A stretch of DNA of 64,000 bases. Origin: Acanthococcus lagerstroemiae. Taxonomy: Eukaryota > Arthropoda > Insecta > Hemiptera > Eriococcidae. The stretch lies in contig JAJSSI010000011.1 of NCBI GenBank assembly GCA_031841125.1, positions 248,001-312,000 on the forward strand, given 5' to 3'. The position numbers were made by a program, and so were the translations under genes. The first letter of the stretch is position 1, and the number at the start of each line of letters is the position of its first letter. Positions 27,331-39,300 of this stretch are shown here, piece by piece. The notes below the pieces were generated by a model. The model saw only the letters and a program-made list of their open reading frames with translations. It searched no databases and was not told the DNA's origin.

Positions 27331-29069
27331 AAAAGTCCGCAGCAAGCAGTTCATCACTTAGAAAGCTCATCTGGATGAGCTGGCATCATGGCAAACTTAC
27401 CCTTTCGATTTTATTTATTTCCATAGGACTTTCAATGGTAACGGCCTATCGCCCCAAACTGATCCAGCAAGCTATTGACGAGCCGATTTCAGAAAAAAAT
27501 CTGCCCCTTCTTTTGCATCTTATCTTATGGATAGGTCTGTTGCTATTTCTAGAAGGGCTTTTTCAATTTGTACTGAATTATTTTTCCAATGTTTTAGCGC
27601 AAAAAGTGATCAGTGAACTTCGGGTAAAACTCTTTAATCAGTTGCTGAATTTTAAAACCGATTTTTTTAATAAAACACCTGTGGGTCTGCTCATGACGCG
27701 TGTAGTATCTGATATAGAAACTATTGCAGGTGTATTTAATGATGGGCTTTTACTATTGTTTGGAGATCTGTTGAAAATCCTTCTCATTATAGGGATTATG
27801 TTTAACATAAATGCTCAACTGGCAATTATCAGCTTGTTGATCCTTCCAAATATGTATTGGATTACACGTTATTTTCAGCGTTCGCTCAGGAAAACCTTCC
27901 GCGAGGAACGATTACAAAACGCACATCTGAACAGTTTCAGCCAAGAGCGTATCAGTGGAATGATAATAGTACAGCTTTTCAACAGAGAAAAACTTGAATA
28001 CAAAACCTTTAAGGCAATCAATTACCGGCTGATGCAAGCTTATTTTAAGACGATTTTCTATTTCTCTATTTTTTTCCCCATTGTTGAATTGCTTTCCAGT
28101 ATAAGCATCAGTGCACTTATAGGCTATGGAGCTTTTCGAGCGATAAATACGGGCGATGTGAACTCTGGAGAAATCGTTGCCTTCATCTTTTTCATTTATA
28201 TGCTTTTCCGCCCGATGAATCAAATGTCAGATCGTTTTAACACTATGCAAGGTGGACTTGCCGGAGCCGACAGAATATTCGATTTGCTCAATCAGAAATT
28301 CGATACCCCTGATAAAGGTAAATTTCAGCCCATAAAATTAAAAGGACATATCATCTTTGAAAATGTTCACTTCTCATATACACCGGGCGAAAAAATACTT
28401 AAAGGACTTTCGTTAGAAATCTTGCCCGGCGAGAAGGTAGCCATTGTAGGTGCCACAGGAGCGGGAAAATCTACCCTAGTGCAGCTTTTGGCTCGTTTTT
28501 ACGATATAGAGAGCGGACGTATCAGCATAGATGGGTATTCTATTAAAAATATCGCTCTAAAAAATTTCAGAAGCCATGTCAGAGTGATGACACAAGAGCC
28601 TTTTCTGTTTAATAATACTATTAGAAAAAACTTAAGTATGGGGAAACCCATAGACTTAGAGAAAATTCGAGAAAAAGCCCGAATTACAGGCATAGATCAC
28701 TTTATCAGTTCATTACCCTTAAAATATAATCAAAACGTAGAAGAAAGAGGAAGATTATTTTCTGTAGGTCAGCGCCAATTATTGGCTTTTTTAAGAACGC
28801 AATTGCACCCTTATTCGATTTTGATATTAGATGAAGCTACAGCCTCGACGGATAGTTATACTGAAGATCTTATGCATAAGGCTATGAAATACTTAATGCA
28901 TGAAAAAACATCCATTGTGATTGCCCATCGTTTGTCTACGGTAAAAAAAATGGATAAAATATTAGTTATTGATAAAGGATTATTAATAGAACAAGGAAAT
29001 CATAATGATTTATTAATAAAAAAAGGTTATTATTGGAATATGTATCATTCACAAATCACAAAACAGTAA
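27327..29069 (+). CDS. ABC-type multidrug/lipid exporter (half-transporter)
   Basis: 580 residues. A six-helix membrane domain (about 20-310) is followed by a nucleotide-binding domain (about 340-575) with Walker A GATGAGKSTL, signature FSVGQRQLLA (LSGGQ variant), Walker B ILILDEATAST and switch His IAHRL. The layout is that of MsbA/Sav1866-type homodimeric exporters. Substrates could be lipids or drugs and cannot be decided from sequence. Several Bacteroidota have an ABC exporter directly after truA, as here. It is fully open although truA, which overlaps it, is dead; translation may no longer be coupled. Confidence 0.92.
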   Translation: MKKSAASSSSLRKLIWMSWHHGKLTLSILFISIGLSMVTAYRPKLIQQAIDEPISEKNLPLLLHLILWIGLLLFLEGLFQFVLNYFSNVLAQKVISELRVKLFNQLLNFKTDFFNKTPVGLLMTRVVSDIETIAGVFNDGLLLLFGDLLKILLIIGIMFNINAQLAIISLLILPNMYWITRYFQRSLRKTFREERLQNAHLNSFSQERISGMIIVQLFNREKLEYKTFKAINYRLMQAYFKTIFYFSIFFPIVELLSSISISALIGYGAFRAINTGDVNSGEIVAFIFFIYMLFRPMNQMSDRFNTMQGGLAGADRIFDLLNQKFDTPDKGKFQPIKLKGHIIFENVHFSYTPGEKILKGLSLEILPGEKVAIVGATGAGKSTLVQLLARFYDIESGRISIDGYSIKNIALKNFRSHVRVMTQEPFLFNNTIRKNLSMGKPIDLEKIREKARITGIDHFISSLPLKYNQNVEERGRLFSVGQRQLLAFLRTQLHPYSILILDEATASTDSYTEDLMHKAMKYLMHEKTSIVIAHRLSTVKKMDKILVIDKGLLIEQGNHNDLLIKKGYYWNMYHSQITKQ

Positions 29070-29132
29070 GGAATGAATTAAACTTTAAATAAATCTGAGG
29101 TCGTAATTTTTAGTATATAAAAAAATACGCCA

Positions 29133-29140
29133 TATATTTG
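29133..29140 (+). promoter_or_regulatory. -7 element of the small lipoprotein promoter
   Basis: TATATTTG matches TAnnTTTG, 17 bases before the ATG at 29158. The matching -33 region is only T-rich (29107-29111). The short leader and strong -7 suggest good expression. Confidence 0.5.
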
Positions 29141-29157
29141 TAGTCACAATTCAAATC

Positions 29158-29610
29158 ATGATAAAAATGAAAAAAATGATTTTCGTTCTGTCTGCAGTAA
29201 TTTTAGCTGCATTTACCTCTTGCAAAAAACCTACTGAGGATAGTGTGTCGTCCAATATGGAAGACAAGGTTCATCAAGCAGGAAATCCTATGAAGGATGC
29301 TGCCGTTGCCACCAAAGATGTTGTTAAAGATAAAATCTCTGAAGATATGCACAGCATGAAGGATTTTGTTGGTAACATGCCAAAATTTAGCAGTGAAGAA
29401 GCTCGGAAATTCGTGACCGACTACTCACAATATATTAAACATTTCAAAGCTACCTCTCTTGACCGAAGCAAAGAAAAGCTTGCTGGATTTCAAAACAAAG
29501 CCAAAGAATGGAGTAAAAAAGCTCAGAGAATTTCTTCCAAATTAAATTCCGAAGAGTCAAAAACCTTTATGAGCTGGTTTAATAAAATCAACGAGCAGAT
29601 TTCTAAATAA
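29158..29610 (+). CDS. Small lipoprotein of unknown function
   Basis: 150 residues; an internal ATG at 29167 (MKKMIFVLS) is an equally good start. The lipobox reads AFTSC at about residues 18-22, so the mature protein is lipidated on that Cys. The mature part is charged and mostly helical with a run of Lys, Asp and Met (about 40-75) and a YtxH/Asp23-like look (KDVVKDKISEDMHSMKDFVGN in part: DVVKDKISED). It ends NEQISK. I do not recognise a family. Own promoter and terminator make it a single-gene unit, and the intact frame suggests it is used. Confidence 0.7.
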   Translation: MIKMKKMIFVLSAVILAAFTSCKKPTEDSVSSNMEDKVHQAGNPMKDAAVATKDVVKDKISEDMHSMKDFVGNMPKFSSEEARKFVTDYSQYIKHFKATSLDRSKEKLAGFQNKAKEWSKKAQRISSKLNSEESKTFMSWFNKINEQISK

Positions 29611-29635
29611 ATCATCTCTTTGATTGATATTTAAG

Positions 29636-29666
29636 AAGAGCTTTTTATATCTGAAAGCTCTTTTTT
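29636..29666 (+). terminator. Rho-independent terminator after the lipoprotein gene
   Basis: Arms AAGAGCTTT (29636-29644) and AAAGCTCTT (29654-29662) with a 9-base loop are followed by Ts (29661-29666). It lies 26 bases after the stop codon. An A-rich left arm could also let it serve the converging dps gene. Confidence 0.75.
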
Positions 29667-29710
29667 GATTTTTATATCGTCCGCTTCAGGCTTTTTCTCC
29701 GAGCCACGCT

Positions 29711-30166
29711 TTAAACATTCAAAGATTTTTTTTCTTGAGAATTGATCATATCGCTGATCATGGAATTTGTTGCTTCATCCTCGTTATTACCAGAGGTATC
29801 TAGAATTTTTCGCTCTTTATCAAGAAGATGTGAAATAGATCTGATAATTAATTGTACACATTCTTTATCATGGAATATGTTTTTTCCAACAGGAAGAGAG
29901 GTTTTATTTATATAGTCTTGAAAGGTATGCAAAGGAGTCAGGCCTAAAGTAAGTATACGTTCAGCGATAAGGTCAATATTTTCTTGGGCTTCTCTGTAGA
30001 GCTCTTCAAATTTGAGGTGCGATGTAAAAAAGTGAGGACCATGTATATTCCAATGCGCTCCTCTTAGGTTCTGATAATATATTTGAAAGTCCGCAAACAA
30101 AAGGTTAAGATCTGCAGCGATTTCAAGGGTCCTTTCATCATTCAAACCTATAGAATTTTATTTCAT
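29711..30166 (-). pseudogene. dps: Dps-like ferritin, probably inactivated
   Basis: The ancestral ATG is at 30166, but its third codon is TAA (30158-30160). The frame is otherwise open, and a TTG at 30145 could act as a new start giving 144 residues. The ferroxidase-site motifs of Dps are visible: RGAHWNIHGPHFFTSH (His and the following Glu in KFEELYREAQENIDLIAERIL). The last helix is cut: after MISDMINSQEK the sequence departs from the family (normally a Trp-containing end), apparently by a slip in the A-run near 29725. Dps binds DNA and stores iron oxidised by peroxide. Both ends being damaged, I call it a pseudogene, with doubt because the core remains open. Confidence 0.6.
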
Positions 30167-30270
30167 AATCAATGATTAAGTTATTTTGTGCAAACATTTG
30201 TTTAAAATTAAAATATTTTAACAAGACCCTTTAATGACTTTAAAAATTTACAAAACCTCTTTTTTATAAG
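30167..30270. promoter_or_regulatory. Divergent dps-oxyR intergenic region
   Basis: 104 bases between divergent dps and oxyR. In the dps direction an AATGTTTG near 30195-30202 is a one-mismatch -7 element with a CTTG about 22 bases upstream. The arrangement suggests OxyR once controlled both genes from here; I cannot identify an operator with confidence. Confidence 0.35.
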
Positions 30271-31198
30271 ATGACCATTACTCAATTACAATATCTTCTG
30301 GCTGTAGCTAAATATAAAAATTTCACTACCACAGCAGAGCAATCTTTCATTACGCAACCCACTTTGGGTATGCAAATCCAAAAACTCGAAGAAGACTTAG
30401 AAACTGAATTGCTTGACCGCACTTCACATATCCTATCATGCCTACTCCTATAGGTGAAAAATCATTGCCCAGGCAAAAATGATGATGAACGAAATGTGTA
30501 AATTCCAGCACATTCTTGAACGAATAAAAAGGAGGTCTAGAAGGCTTATTTAATCTGGGCATTGCTCCTACGGCAGCTCCTCTCCTGCCTTTATTTATCG
30601 AGAAATTTCTTAAAAAATATCCTCAGACTACGCTTAAAATAAAGGAAACCTCTACAGAATATATGGTTCGGGAACTATCGGAAGGAGCTCTGGACTTTGG
30701 CATCGCTCCTACTCCTTTAAACGCCCCTGCTATCTTAAACAAACCTCTTTATCATGAGCCACTTATGGCTTTCATCCCCCGTCAACATCCACTTTATAAA
30801 CAGAAATCCATCAACATCATCCAATCTAAATATAAAAGATCTTTTAAATTCAAAAGAAGAATGCCATCTGCACACGGATAAGACACTTAAAGCGCAACCA
30901 GAGAAAAATCCTTCTGCATTAGATCGTATAAGTTTTGAAAGCGGAAATCTTGAAACTTTGTTAGAACTCTCTAAGAGTGGCTTTGGAAAATCACCTTTAC
31001 CTCTATTACACACGAAGAATTTGTCTGAAAATGACAAAAAATGCTTGAAACCTTTTGAAAAACCTATGCTACGAAAGGAAATCAGTTTAATTTATCATAA
31101 ATGCCAATTAAAAACTACTTTCATCAATGCTGTTCAGGAAACTATAAGAAAGCTATTTGATAAAAAAAATGGTGAAAAAGATATAGGAATTATATTTT
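30271..31198 (+). pseudogene. oxyR: Broken OxyR (LysR-family peroxide sensor)
   Basis: The N-terminal helix-turn-helix is clear: TQLQYLLAVAKYKNFTTTAEQSF, ITQPTLGMQIQKLEEDL (given here as FITQPTLGMQIQKLEE). The first frame ends at 30451. PIGEKIIAQAK and LGIAPTAAPLLPLFIEKFLKKYP follow in other frames, then RELSEGALDFGIAPTP and a frame change near 30830. The rest (30754-31198 frame) has FESGNLETLLELSKSGFGKSPLPLLHTKNL and KEISLIYHK. Three frames are used. The redox cysteine region is disrupted by the frame change near 30860. The pairing with dps and a broken catalase elsewhere supports OxyR over other LysR proteins. Confidence 0.85.
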
Positions 31199-31211
31199 AA
31201 AATTTTCTTTT

Positions 31212-31584
31212 ATGAAATGGCTGTATGTTTTTATTGAAGACGGGTTGGGAAGTATGCTACGCTATCATTTATCTTTAAAATATGAATTCAATTATAACCG
31301 TTTTCCATGGGCAACTTTTCTTATAAATATTTCCGGAGCGTTATGAATAGGAGTATTAACCGAGCTGCTTATGAGATATAAAGAAGAAATCCCTGAACTT
31401 AAATATTTTTTTTATGGTCGGAATCTGTGGAGGTTACACTAGTTTTTCCGGCTTTTCCCTAGAGTTTTTCAAACTGATGGAAAATAAAAAAACCATTTTG
31501 GCTCTTTTATATGCAGCTTCAAGTACACTACTTGGAACACTGTCAGTAAAAGTGGGGCTGAAAATAACAAGTAAATTACTTTAA
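31212..31584 (+). pseudogene. crcB: Broken CrcB/FluC fluoride channel
   Basis: ATG at 31212 starts KWLYVFIEDGLGSMLRYHLS, where CrcB has GGGLGSxLRY (one Gly is now Glu-Asp). It continues FPWATFLINISGAL, then TGA in frame (31344-31346). After a slip in the T-run near 31410 the frame reads MVGICGGYTSFSGFSLEF and ends at 31584 with LLGTLSVKVGLKI. The Phe-box and GGxTTFS motif region are still recognisable. Function in exporting fluoride would be lost. It follows oxyR by 14 bases. Confidence 0.85.
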
Positions 31585-31594
31585 GACAAATATT

Positions 31595-31649
31595 CTCAAC
31601 AAAGAGAATTGAGTTTTTGCTATACTAACTTATTTCAAGCTTGAAATAA
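31595..31649 (+). terminator. Hairpins between crcB and DUF3467
   Basis: CTCAA (31595-31599) pairs with TTGAG (31609-31613) followed by five Ts, a weak terminator for crcB; an overlapping alternative is ATTCTC/GAGAAT. A 20-base perfect palindrome TTATTTCAAGCTTGAAATAA occupies 31630-31649, just downstream of the DUF3467-rpoC cluster on the other strand, and may end that transcript. No T-run flanks the palindrome on the minus strand. Confidence 0.4.
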
Positions 31650-31659
31650 AAATAAATAA

Positions 31660-31974
31660 TCAAGCCTCCCCTTGAGAAGGCCCGAAATTTAACGGAAGGA
31701 CGGGATCCTCTTCATAAATCTTTCCGTAAGACTTCTCGTAATCGCGGAGACTTTTTATAAGCAATTTTGAAAAACGCTTGGACTCGCGTGGAGAAAGTAT
31801 CATTCGTGAACGCACGCGAGGCTTAGGCACACCAGGCATTAAACTAACAAAATCAATGACAAATTCCATAGAAGAATGATTAACTATGGTTATATTTGCA
31901 TATAAACCATCGCTGATATTCTCAGGCAATTCTATACCTACATTCTCCTCTTCAGTTGCAATGGCTTTATCCAT
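31660..31974 (-). CDS. DUF3467 family protein
   Basis: 104 residues. The DUF3467 pattern is seen: DGLYANITIVNHSSMEFVIDFV, then PRVRSRMILSPRESKRFSKLL (quoted in part: VRSRMILSPRESKRF). This small cytoplasmic family of unknown function follows rpoC in most Bacteroidota, as it does here, 3 bp after the rpoC stop. It is co-transcribed with rpoBC. Intact, of normal length. Confidence 0.9.
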   Translation of the reverse strand: MDKAIATEEENVGIELPENISDGLYANITIVNHSSMEFVIDFVSLMPGVPKPRVRSRMILSPRESKRFSKLLIKSLRDYEKSYGKIYEEDPVLPLNFGPSQGEA

Positions 31975-31977
31975 TCT

Positions 31978-34900
31978 TTAAGTATTTTTACCCATAAATT
32001 GAAGCAAATCCTTTTTAGAGCCAACGATGAAATCTTCGTATTCTCTAAGACCAGTACCTGCAGGAATCTTATGACCTACGATAACATTTTCTTTTAGTCC
32101 GAGTAAGTAGTCAGATTTTCCACTTACAGCAGCTTCACTTAGGACTTTAGTAGTTTCCTGGAAGGAAGCGGCAGAGATAAATGATTTTGTCTGTAAGGCG
32201 GCGCGAGTAATTCCTTGAAGTATAGGCTTAGCTGTAGCTGGAGTGGCTTCGCGAGTGCGCATTGGCTTTTTGCCCTTTTTATTGATAATATCACTTTCAT
32301 TACGCCATTCGGTCAGATTGATCACCTGCCCGGCCTTAAATTGTTCGGAATCTCCAGGATCTTCGACTACTTTCATACCGAAAATTCTGTCATTCTCCTC
32401 GATAAAGTCGCTCTTGTGCTCTATACTATCTTCGAGGAAACGAGTGTCTCCTGCATCTATTATCTGTACCTTGCGCATCATCTGACGCACGATAATTTCA
32501 AAATGTTTATCATTAATCTTCACTCCTTGTAGACGATAAACCTCTTGAATTTCATTGACCAGATATTCCTGAACTGCCTTTGGTCCTTTAATATTGAGAA
32601 TATCTTCCGGTGTTATGGGCCCTTCAGAAAGGGCTGTACCTGCTTTTACATAGTCATTCTCTTGCACTAAAATCTGATTAGACAACTTAACAAGATATTT
32701 CCTGATGTCATCGGTCTTAGACTCGATAATGATCTCACGATTACCTCTTTTGATCTTTCCAAAGCTTACTACGCCATCTATTTCCGATACGATGCCTGGA
32801 TTAGATGAATTACGCGCTTCACACAATTCAGTAACACGCGGCAAACCTCCAGTAATATCTGTGGTTTTACCAGATTTTCTCGGAATCTTTACCAGAATTT
32901 TTCCTGTATTAATTTTTTCTCCATCCTCCACAATCAGGTGAGCCCCTACAGGTAGATTATACACTTTTAAATCTTCTCCCTTAGCATTTACTACCTTCAA
33001 AGAAGGAATTAACCTTTTATCTCTGGATTCGGAAATTACCTTTTCCTGAAAGCCTGCCTGCTCATCGATCTCTATCTGATAAGTAATCCCTTGTTGAATA
33101 TGTTCATAAGCTATGGTTCCGGAAGATTCAGCGATGATTACGGCATTATAAGGATCCCAGCGAAAGATTTCCATGCCCCGCTGAACAGATGTTCCCTGGC
33201 GGGCAAATAAGGTAGCCCCATAAGGAACATTATTAACCATAAGAATAGAGCCGTCTTTTCCTAAAAGTTTCATCTCTGTAGAACGTGATACCACCAGCTC
33301 CACATTTTGACCATTTTCATCCTGAGCCTGTACAGTTCTGAGGTCCTCAAATTCTATGATACCATCAAAACGAGCACGTATTTGTGAAGATTCCGAAATA
33401 TTTCCAGCTGTACCTCCTACGTGGAATGTACGAAGGGTGAGCTGCGTACCTGGCTCTCCAATAGATTGCGCAGCTATAACACCTACTGCTTCTCCTTTTT
33501 GAACAAGGCCTCCTGTAGAAAGATTTCGTCCATAACATTTGGCACAAATGCCCCTTTTGGCCTCACAGGTAAGAGGGGAACGTACCTCTATCATCTCAAT
33601 ACCTAATTGCTCTATCAAAGCTGCGCGCTCTTCATCAATCACTTCATTAGAGGCAATAATAACTTCATCCCTCTCGGGATGATATATGTCATAAAGAGAA
33701 ATGCGCCCCAAAATACGATCGTATAAAGGCTCCACCATTTCTTCGTTTTTCTTCAAAGCACTGATCTCAAGACCTCTAAGCGTACCACAATCTTCTTCTC
33801 TTACGACGACATCCTGAGCTACATCCACTAAACGACGTGTCAAATAACCTGCATCGGCTGTTTTTAAAGCAGTATCGGCCAATCCCTTACGAGCGCCGTG
33901 TGTGGATATAAAGTATTCCAAAATGGAAAGTCCTTCGCGGAAATTGGAAATAATAGGATTCTCAATGATTTCTCCACTTCCAGCGCTGGCACGTTGCGGC
34001 TTGGCCATCAACCCTCGCATACCTGAGAGCTGTCGGATTTGTTCTTTCGAACCTCGGGCGCCTGAGTCGAGCATCATATAAACCGAATTTAATCCTTGCT
34101 GATCTTCTTGCATTTGCTTCATCACTTTTTCAGTAAGCATTGCATTGGTATTGGTCCATATATCGATCACCTGGTTATAGCGTTCATTACTAGTAATCAA
34201 ACCCATATTATAACTACCCTTAACGGTGTCTATCTGTCCAATAGCATTTTGTACCATCGCCTGCTTATCATCAGGTATGATAATGTCACCCAAACCGAAA
34301 GAAAGACCTCCCTTAAAAGCGTTATAAAATCCAAGCTCCTTAATGTCATCGAGAAATTTTACTGTAGTGGGAGTGTTGGTGGTCATTAAAATTCTTCCGA
34401 TAATATCGCGCAAAGATTTTTTAGTGAGTAACTCATTAATATAGCCTACTTTTTTAGGCACTACTTGATTAAAGAGAACCCTACCTACGGTAGTGTCTAT
34501 AATCTTATGTAGGATCTGATCCTCTTCATGCACAGGGACCTTTACTTTGATACGCGCATTGATTTCAGCTACGCCCTCATTATATGCAATTTGCACTTCT
34601 TCAGGAGAGTAAAATATCAAACCTTCGCCTTTGATTCTACGCCCAGGAGTTGAATCTACGGCTTTAGTCATATAATAAAGCCCGAGTACCATATCTTGTG
34701 AGGGCACGGTAATAGGTGAGCCGTTGGCAGGGTTCAAAATATTTTGTGAGGCAAGCATTAATAACTGAGCCTCAAGCACCGCTTCCGGACCCAGGGGAAG
34801 GTGCACAGCCATTTGATCTCCATCAAAATCGGCGTTGAAAGCTGTACATACCAATGGATGCAACTGTATGGCCTTTCCCTCAATAAGTTTAGGCTGGAAA

Positions 34901-36255
34901 GCCTGAATCCCCAATCGATGCAAGGTAGGTGCACGGTTCAGCAATACCGGATGACCTTTAAGGACGTTTTCAAGAATATCCCAGACTACGGACTCGCGAC
35001 TATCTATGATCTTTTTGGCAGATTTTACTGTTTTAACAATACCACGTTCTATAAGCCTTCGAATAATAAAAGGCTTATATAATTCTGCTGCCATATCTTT
35101 AGGAAGACCACATTCGTGCAGCTTTAACTGAGGCCCCACTACGATGACCGAACGAGCTGAATAGTCCACACGTTTTCCCAAAAGATTTTGACGGAAACGT
35201 CCTTGTTTCCCCTTGAGCGAATCAGATAGAGATTTTAAGGGACGGTTACCGTCTGATTTTATAGCTGATGCTTTTTTGGTATTATCATACAAAGAATCTA
35301 CCGCTTCTTGTAGCATACGCTTCTCGTTGCGCAAGATTACCTCAGGAGCCTTGATTTGTAAAAGGCGTTTCAAACGATTGTTACGTATAATGATACGTCT
35401 GTACAAATCATTAAGATCGGAAGTAGCAAAACGACCTCCATCGAGAGGAACTAATGGGCGCAATTCAGGAGGAATCACAGGAAGCACATGAATAATCATC
35501 CACTCTCTTCGGTTCTGGATCTTCTTATCCGATTCCCGGAAAGCTTCTACCACTTGTAAACGCTTAAGCGCTTCCATACGGCGCTGCTTGGAAGTTTCAT
35601 TATGGGCCTGATGACGAAGGCTAAAGGAAAGCTCATCGAGATCAATTCGTTTTAGTAATTCTTCTATACATTCGGCACCCATTTTAGCAATAAACTTAGC
35701 AGGGTCAGTATCTTCAAGATACTGATCTTCTTGCGGAAGCGTTTCAAGCATATCCAGATATTCTTCTTCGGTCAGAAATTCGAACCTTTCAACAGGAGTA
35801 CCGTCCGAATGCTTAGCATTACCTGGTTGTATGACCACATATCGCTCGTAATAGATGATCATATCGAGTTTTTTCGAAGGCATGCCTAGGAGGTAGCCAA
35901 TTTTATTAGGCAAGGAACGGAAATACCAAATATGGGCTATAGGAACTACTAAGCTGATATGACCAATACGTTCACGACGTACTTTTTTTTCAGTAACCTC
36001 CACACCGCATCGATCGCAAATAATACCTTTATAGCGAATACGTTTATATTTACCACAAGCACATTCATAATCCTTTACCGGGCCAAATATGCGCTCACAA
36101 AAGAGCCCGTCTCGTTCAGGCTTATGCGTGCGATAATTAATTGTTTCAGGTTTGAGTACTTCTCCATAAGATTCTTGAAGGATAGATTCTGGAGACGCCA
36201 GACTTATGGTAATCTTATTGAATCTGCTGTTTTTTTTATTTACTTTGATAGCCAT
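31978..36255 (-). CDS. rpoC: RNA polymerase beta' subunit
   Basis: 1425 residues from ATG at 36255 ([19 protein letters not shown]). An open extension to 36306 exists but lacks family similarity and overlaps nothing useful. Zinc-binding [20 protein letters not shown] region (about 65-90) and the catalytic [15 protein letters not shown] motif (about 475) with three Mg-binding Asp are present. A second zinc site ([13 protein letters not shown]) is near residue 905. It forms the active centre of RNA polymerase with RpoB. Length and frame are normal for Bacteroidota. It begins 51 bp after the rpoB stop. Confidence 0.98.
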   Translation of the reverse strand: MAIKVNKKNSRFNKITISLASPESILQESYGEVLKPETINYRTHKPERDGLFCERIFGPVKDYECACGKYKRIRYKGIICDRCGVEVTEKKVRRERIGHISLVVPIAHIWYFRSLPNKIGYLLGMPSKKLDMIIYYERYVVIQPGNAKHSDGTPVERFEFLTEEEYLDMLETLPQEDQYLEDTDPAKFIAKMGAECIEELLKRIDLDELSFSLRHQAHNETSKQRRMEALKRLQVVEAFRESDKKIQNRREWMIIHVLPVIPPELRPLVPLDGGRFATSDLNDLYRRIIIRNNRLKRLLQIKAPEVILRNEKRMLQEAVDSLYDNTKKASAIKSDGNRPLKSLSDSLKGKQGRFRQNLLGKRVDYSARSVIVVGPQLKLHECGLPKDMAAELYKPFIIRRLIERGIVKTVKSAKKIIDSRESVVWDILENVLKGHPVLLNRAPTLHRLGIQAFQPKLIEGKAIQLHPLVCTAFNADFDGDQMAVHLPLGPEAVLEAQLLMLASQNILNPANGSPITVPSQDMVLGLYYMTKAVDSTPGRRIKGEGLIFYSPEEVQIAYNEGVAEINARIKVKVPVHEEDQILHKIIDTTVGRVLFNQVVPKKVGYINELLTKKSLRDIIGRILMTTNTPTTVKFLDDIKELGFYNAFKGGLSFGLGDIIIPDDKQAMVQNAIGQIDTVKGSYNMGLITSNERYNQVIDIWTNTNAMLTEKVMKQMQEDQQGLNSVYMMLDSGARGSKEQIRQLSGMRGLMAKPQRASAGSGEIIENPIISNFREGLSILEYFISTHGARKGLADTALKTADAGYLTRRLVDVAQDVVVREEDCGTLRGLEISALKKNEEMVEPLYDRILGRISLYDIYHPERDEVIIASNEVIDEERAALIEQLGIEMIEVRSPLTCEAKRGICAKCYGRNLSTGGLVQKGEAVGVIAAQSIGEPGTQLTLRTFHVGGTAGNISESSQIRARFDGIIEFEDLRTVQAQDENGQNVELVVSRSTEMKLLGKDGSILMVNNVPYGATLFARQGTSVQRGMEIFRWDPYNAVIIAESSGTIAYEHIQQGITYQIEIDEQAGFQEKVISESRDKRLIPSLKVVNAKGEDLKVYNLPVGAHLIVEDGEKINTGKILVKIPRKSGKTTDITGGLPRVTELCEARNSSNPGIVSEIDGVVSFGKIKRGNREIIIESKTDDIRKYLVKLSNQILVQENDYVKAGTALSEGPITPEDILNIKGPKAVQEYLVNEIQEVYRLQGVKINDKHFEIIVRQMMRKVQIIDAGDTRFLEDSIEHKSDFIEENDRIFGMKVVEDPGDSEQFKAGQVINLTEWRNESDIINKKGKKPMRTREATPATAKPILQGITRAALQTKSFISAASFQETTKVLSEAAVSGKSDYLLGLKENVIVGHKIPAGTGLREYEDFIVGSKKDLLQFMGKNT

Positions 36256-36306
36256 TTTATGGATAATCGAAAATTTGTATTGAATATTTCCAAAGGAACA
36301 ATGCAT

Positions 36307-39300
36307 TTACTCTTCAAACTGTATTTGCAATCCCAGCCCTTTAAGTTCATGAAGCAAGACATTAAAAGATTCGGGAATACCCGGCTCGGGCATGGTGTCT
36401 CCTTTAACGATAGCTTCATAAGTTTTGGCACGGCCCACGACATCATCGGATTTTATCGTAAGGATTTCTCTTAAAATATTTGAAGCGCCAAACGATTCCA
36501 AAGCCCATACCTCCATCTCTCCAAAACGCTGACCTCCGAATTGGGCTTTTCCTCCTAAAGGTTGTTGAGTAATCAGGGAATAAGGACCTATGGAACGAGC
36601 GTGCATCTTATCATCTACCATATGCCCTAGCTTAAGCATGTAAATCATACCTACAGTTGTTGGCTGATCAAAGCGCTCTCCGGTGCCTCCGTCATAGAGG
36701 TAAGTGCTTCCAAATCGGGGTAAGCCTGCTTTGTCGGTATACTCAGTAATTTGTTCTACCGATGCGCCATCGAAAATAGGAGTAGCGAATTTAACACCGA
36801 GCTTGTGCCCAGCCCAGCCCAGTACGGTTTCATAAATCTGACCTATATTCATCCTCGAGGGAACCCCCAATGGGTTAAGCACGATATCCACGGGTGTGCC
36901 ATCTTCTAAAAAAGGCATATCTTCATCACGAATGATACGCGCTACTATACCCTTATTACCATGGCGCCCAGACATCTTATCGCCGACTTTCAACTTACGT
37001 TTTTTGGCAATATATACTTTAGCGAGCTTTACTACACCTGCAGGCAATTCATCTCCTATTGTAACAGTGAATTTCTTACGCTTAAGCTCCCCTTGTAAAT
37101 CTCTTACTTTGATTTTATAATTGTGCAATAACTTTGAAACCAACTGATTGGTATGCTCATCTGAAGTCCAGCCTGAAGAAGAAATATTCATATAATCCAA
37201 AATGCTGTTGATAAGCTTTTGGGTAAACTTACTTCCCTTAGGGATGACTTCTTCTTTCAAATCATTTATAACCCCCTGTGAAGTTTTGGACTGCACAAGC
37301 ATATGAAGTTTCTCGCAGAGAAGATCATGAAGCTCAGAAAAGCGATTTTGAAATTCAGCCTCAAAGCGCTCAATATCAATCTTATCTTGTGCACGCGTCT
37401 TTTTATCTTTGATACTTCGCGAAAATAATTTTCTATCAATAACCACTCCTGAAAGTGAAGACTCAGCCTTTAATGAAGCATCTTTTATATTTCCAGCTTT
37501 TTCTCCAAATATAGCCCTGAGAAGTTTTTCCTCAGGTGTAGGATCGGACTCTCCCTTAGGAGTGATCTTACCGATAAGGATATCTCCGGGCTTCACCTCG
37601 GCTCCGATACGGATAATTCCGTCTTCATCGAGATCTTTTGTTACCTCCTCACTGAGGTTGGGGATATCGCTGGTAAGCTCTTCCATTCCCAGCTTAGTGT
37701 CACGCACCTCAAGGGAGTATTCATCAATATGCAGGGAGGTAAAAAGATCTTCACGCACTACGCGCTCGGAAAGAACAAACGCATCCTCAAAGTTATAACC
37801 CTTCCAAGGCATGAATGCTACCAAAAGATTTCTCCCGAGCGCAAGTTCTCCTTTTTCAGTAGCGTAGCCCTCACAAAGCACTTGCCCTTTAGTTACGCTC
37901 ATCCCTTTCTTTACAATTGGCTTAAGCGTGATGGAAGTATTTTGATTGGTCTTACGAAATTTAATCAAATCATAGATTTTAAGCTCAGTCCCGAAACTGA
38001 CCATCGCTTCCTCTTGAGTTCTTTCATAGCGTATGCCTATATGATCAGCTTCTACAAATTCCACCACACCCTCTGCTTCCGCTCTAATAAGTATACGTGA
38101 ATCAATGGCGAGTTTTTTCTCAAGTCCGGTACCCACAATAGGAGCTTCAGGACGAAGCAACGGGACAGCCTGACGCATCATGTTCGAGCCCATCAAAGCG
38201 CGGTTGGCGTCATCATGTTCAAGAAAAGGAATAAGAGAAGCAGAAATCGAAGCGATTTGATTAGGCGCTACATCGATATAATCCAACTGAGCGGGTTCAG
38301 CCACGGGAAAATCGCCGTCTCTGCGTGAGATAACCCTGTCAGTGATGACATACCCACTATCATCAACTTGCGCGTTGGCTTGCGCGATGGTTTTTCCCTC
38401 TTCCTCCTCAGCGGTGAGATAAACGGAAGAAGAAAAGTCAATTTTCCCTTCTTTTACCGATCTGTAAGGCGTTTCAATAAATCCCATGCCGTTAACCTTA
38501 GCAAAGACGCAAAGAGAAGAGATCAAACCTATATTGGGACCTTCAGGAGTTTCTATCGGACAAAGTCTCCCATAATGCGTGTAATGCACATCACGTACCT
38601 CAAAACCAGCGCGTTCCCTGGAAAGTCCTCCGGGGCCAAGCGCAGAAAGCCTTCGCTTATGTGTAACTTCAGAAAGAGGATTGGTTTGGTCCATAAATTG
38701 AGAGAGCTGACTCGTTCCAAAAAAGGAGTTGATTACCGAAGAAAGGGTTTTGGCATTGATCAAATCAACAGGCGTAAAGACCTCGTTATCACGAACATTC
38801 ATTCGTTCACGAATAGTGCGTGCCATACGCGCCAGACCCACGCTGAATTGCGCCGATAACTGCTCACCCACTGTTCTTACGCGACGATTGGAAAGATTGT
38901 CGATATCATCAACCTCTATCTTGGAATTAACCAATTCGATGAGGTGTCTTACAATAGATGTAATATCCTCCACGGTAAGCACCTGAACATCTAAAGAGGT
39001 GTTTATTCCCAAACGTTTGTTCAGACGATATCTTCCTACTTGGCCAAGGCTATAGCGCGTTTCAGAAAAAAAGAGCTTTTCAATCACACCACGAGCGGTT
39101 TCCTCATCGGGCGGTTCAGCACTGCGAAGCTGCCTGTAAATATACTCGAGAGCTTCTTTGCCAGAGTTGGTGAGGTCTTTCTGAAGCGTATTTTGAATAA
39201 TAGCATAATCAGCCGGGGTATTACCGATTTTATGCAACAGGATACTTTCTATCCCTGCTTCCACAATCTGATCGATATGCTCTTCTTCAAGAACGATATC

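Noticed and set aside
36256..36306. 17-residue N-terminal extension of RpoC
   Set aside because: It lacks RpoC similarity; the conserved start AIKVNKK begins at 36255.
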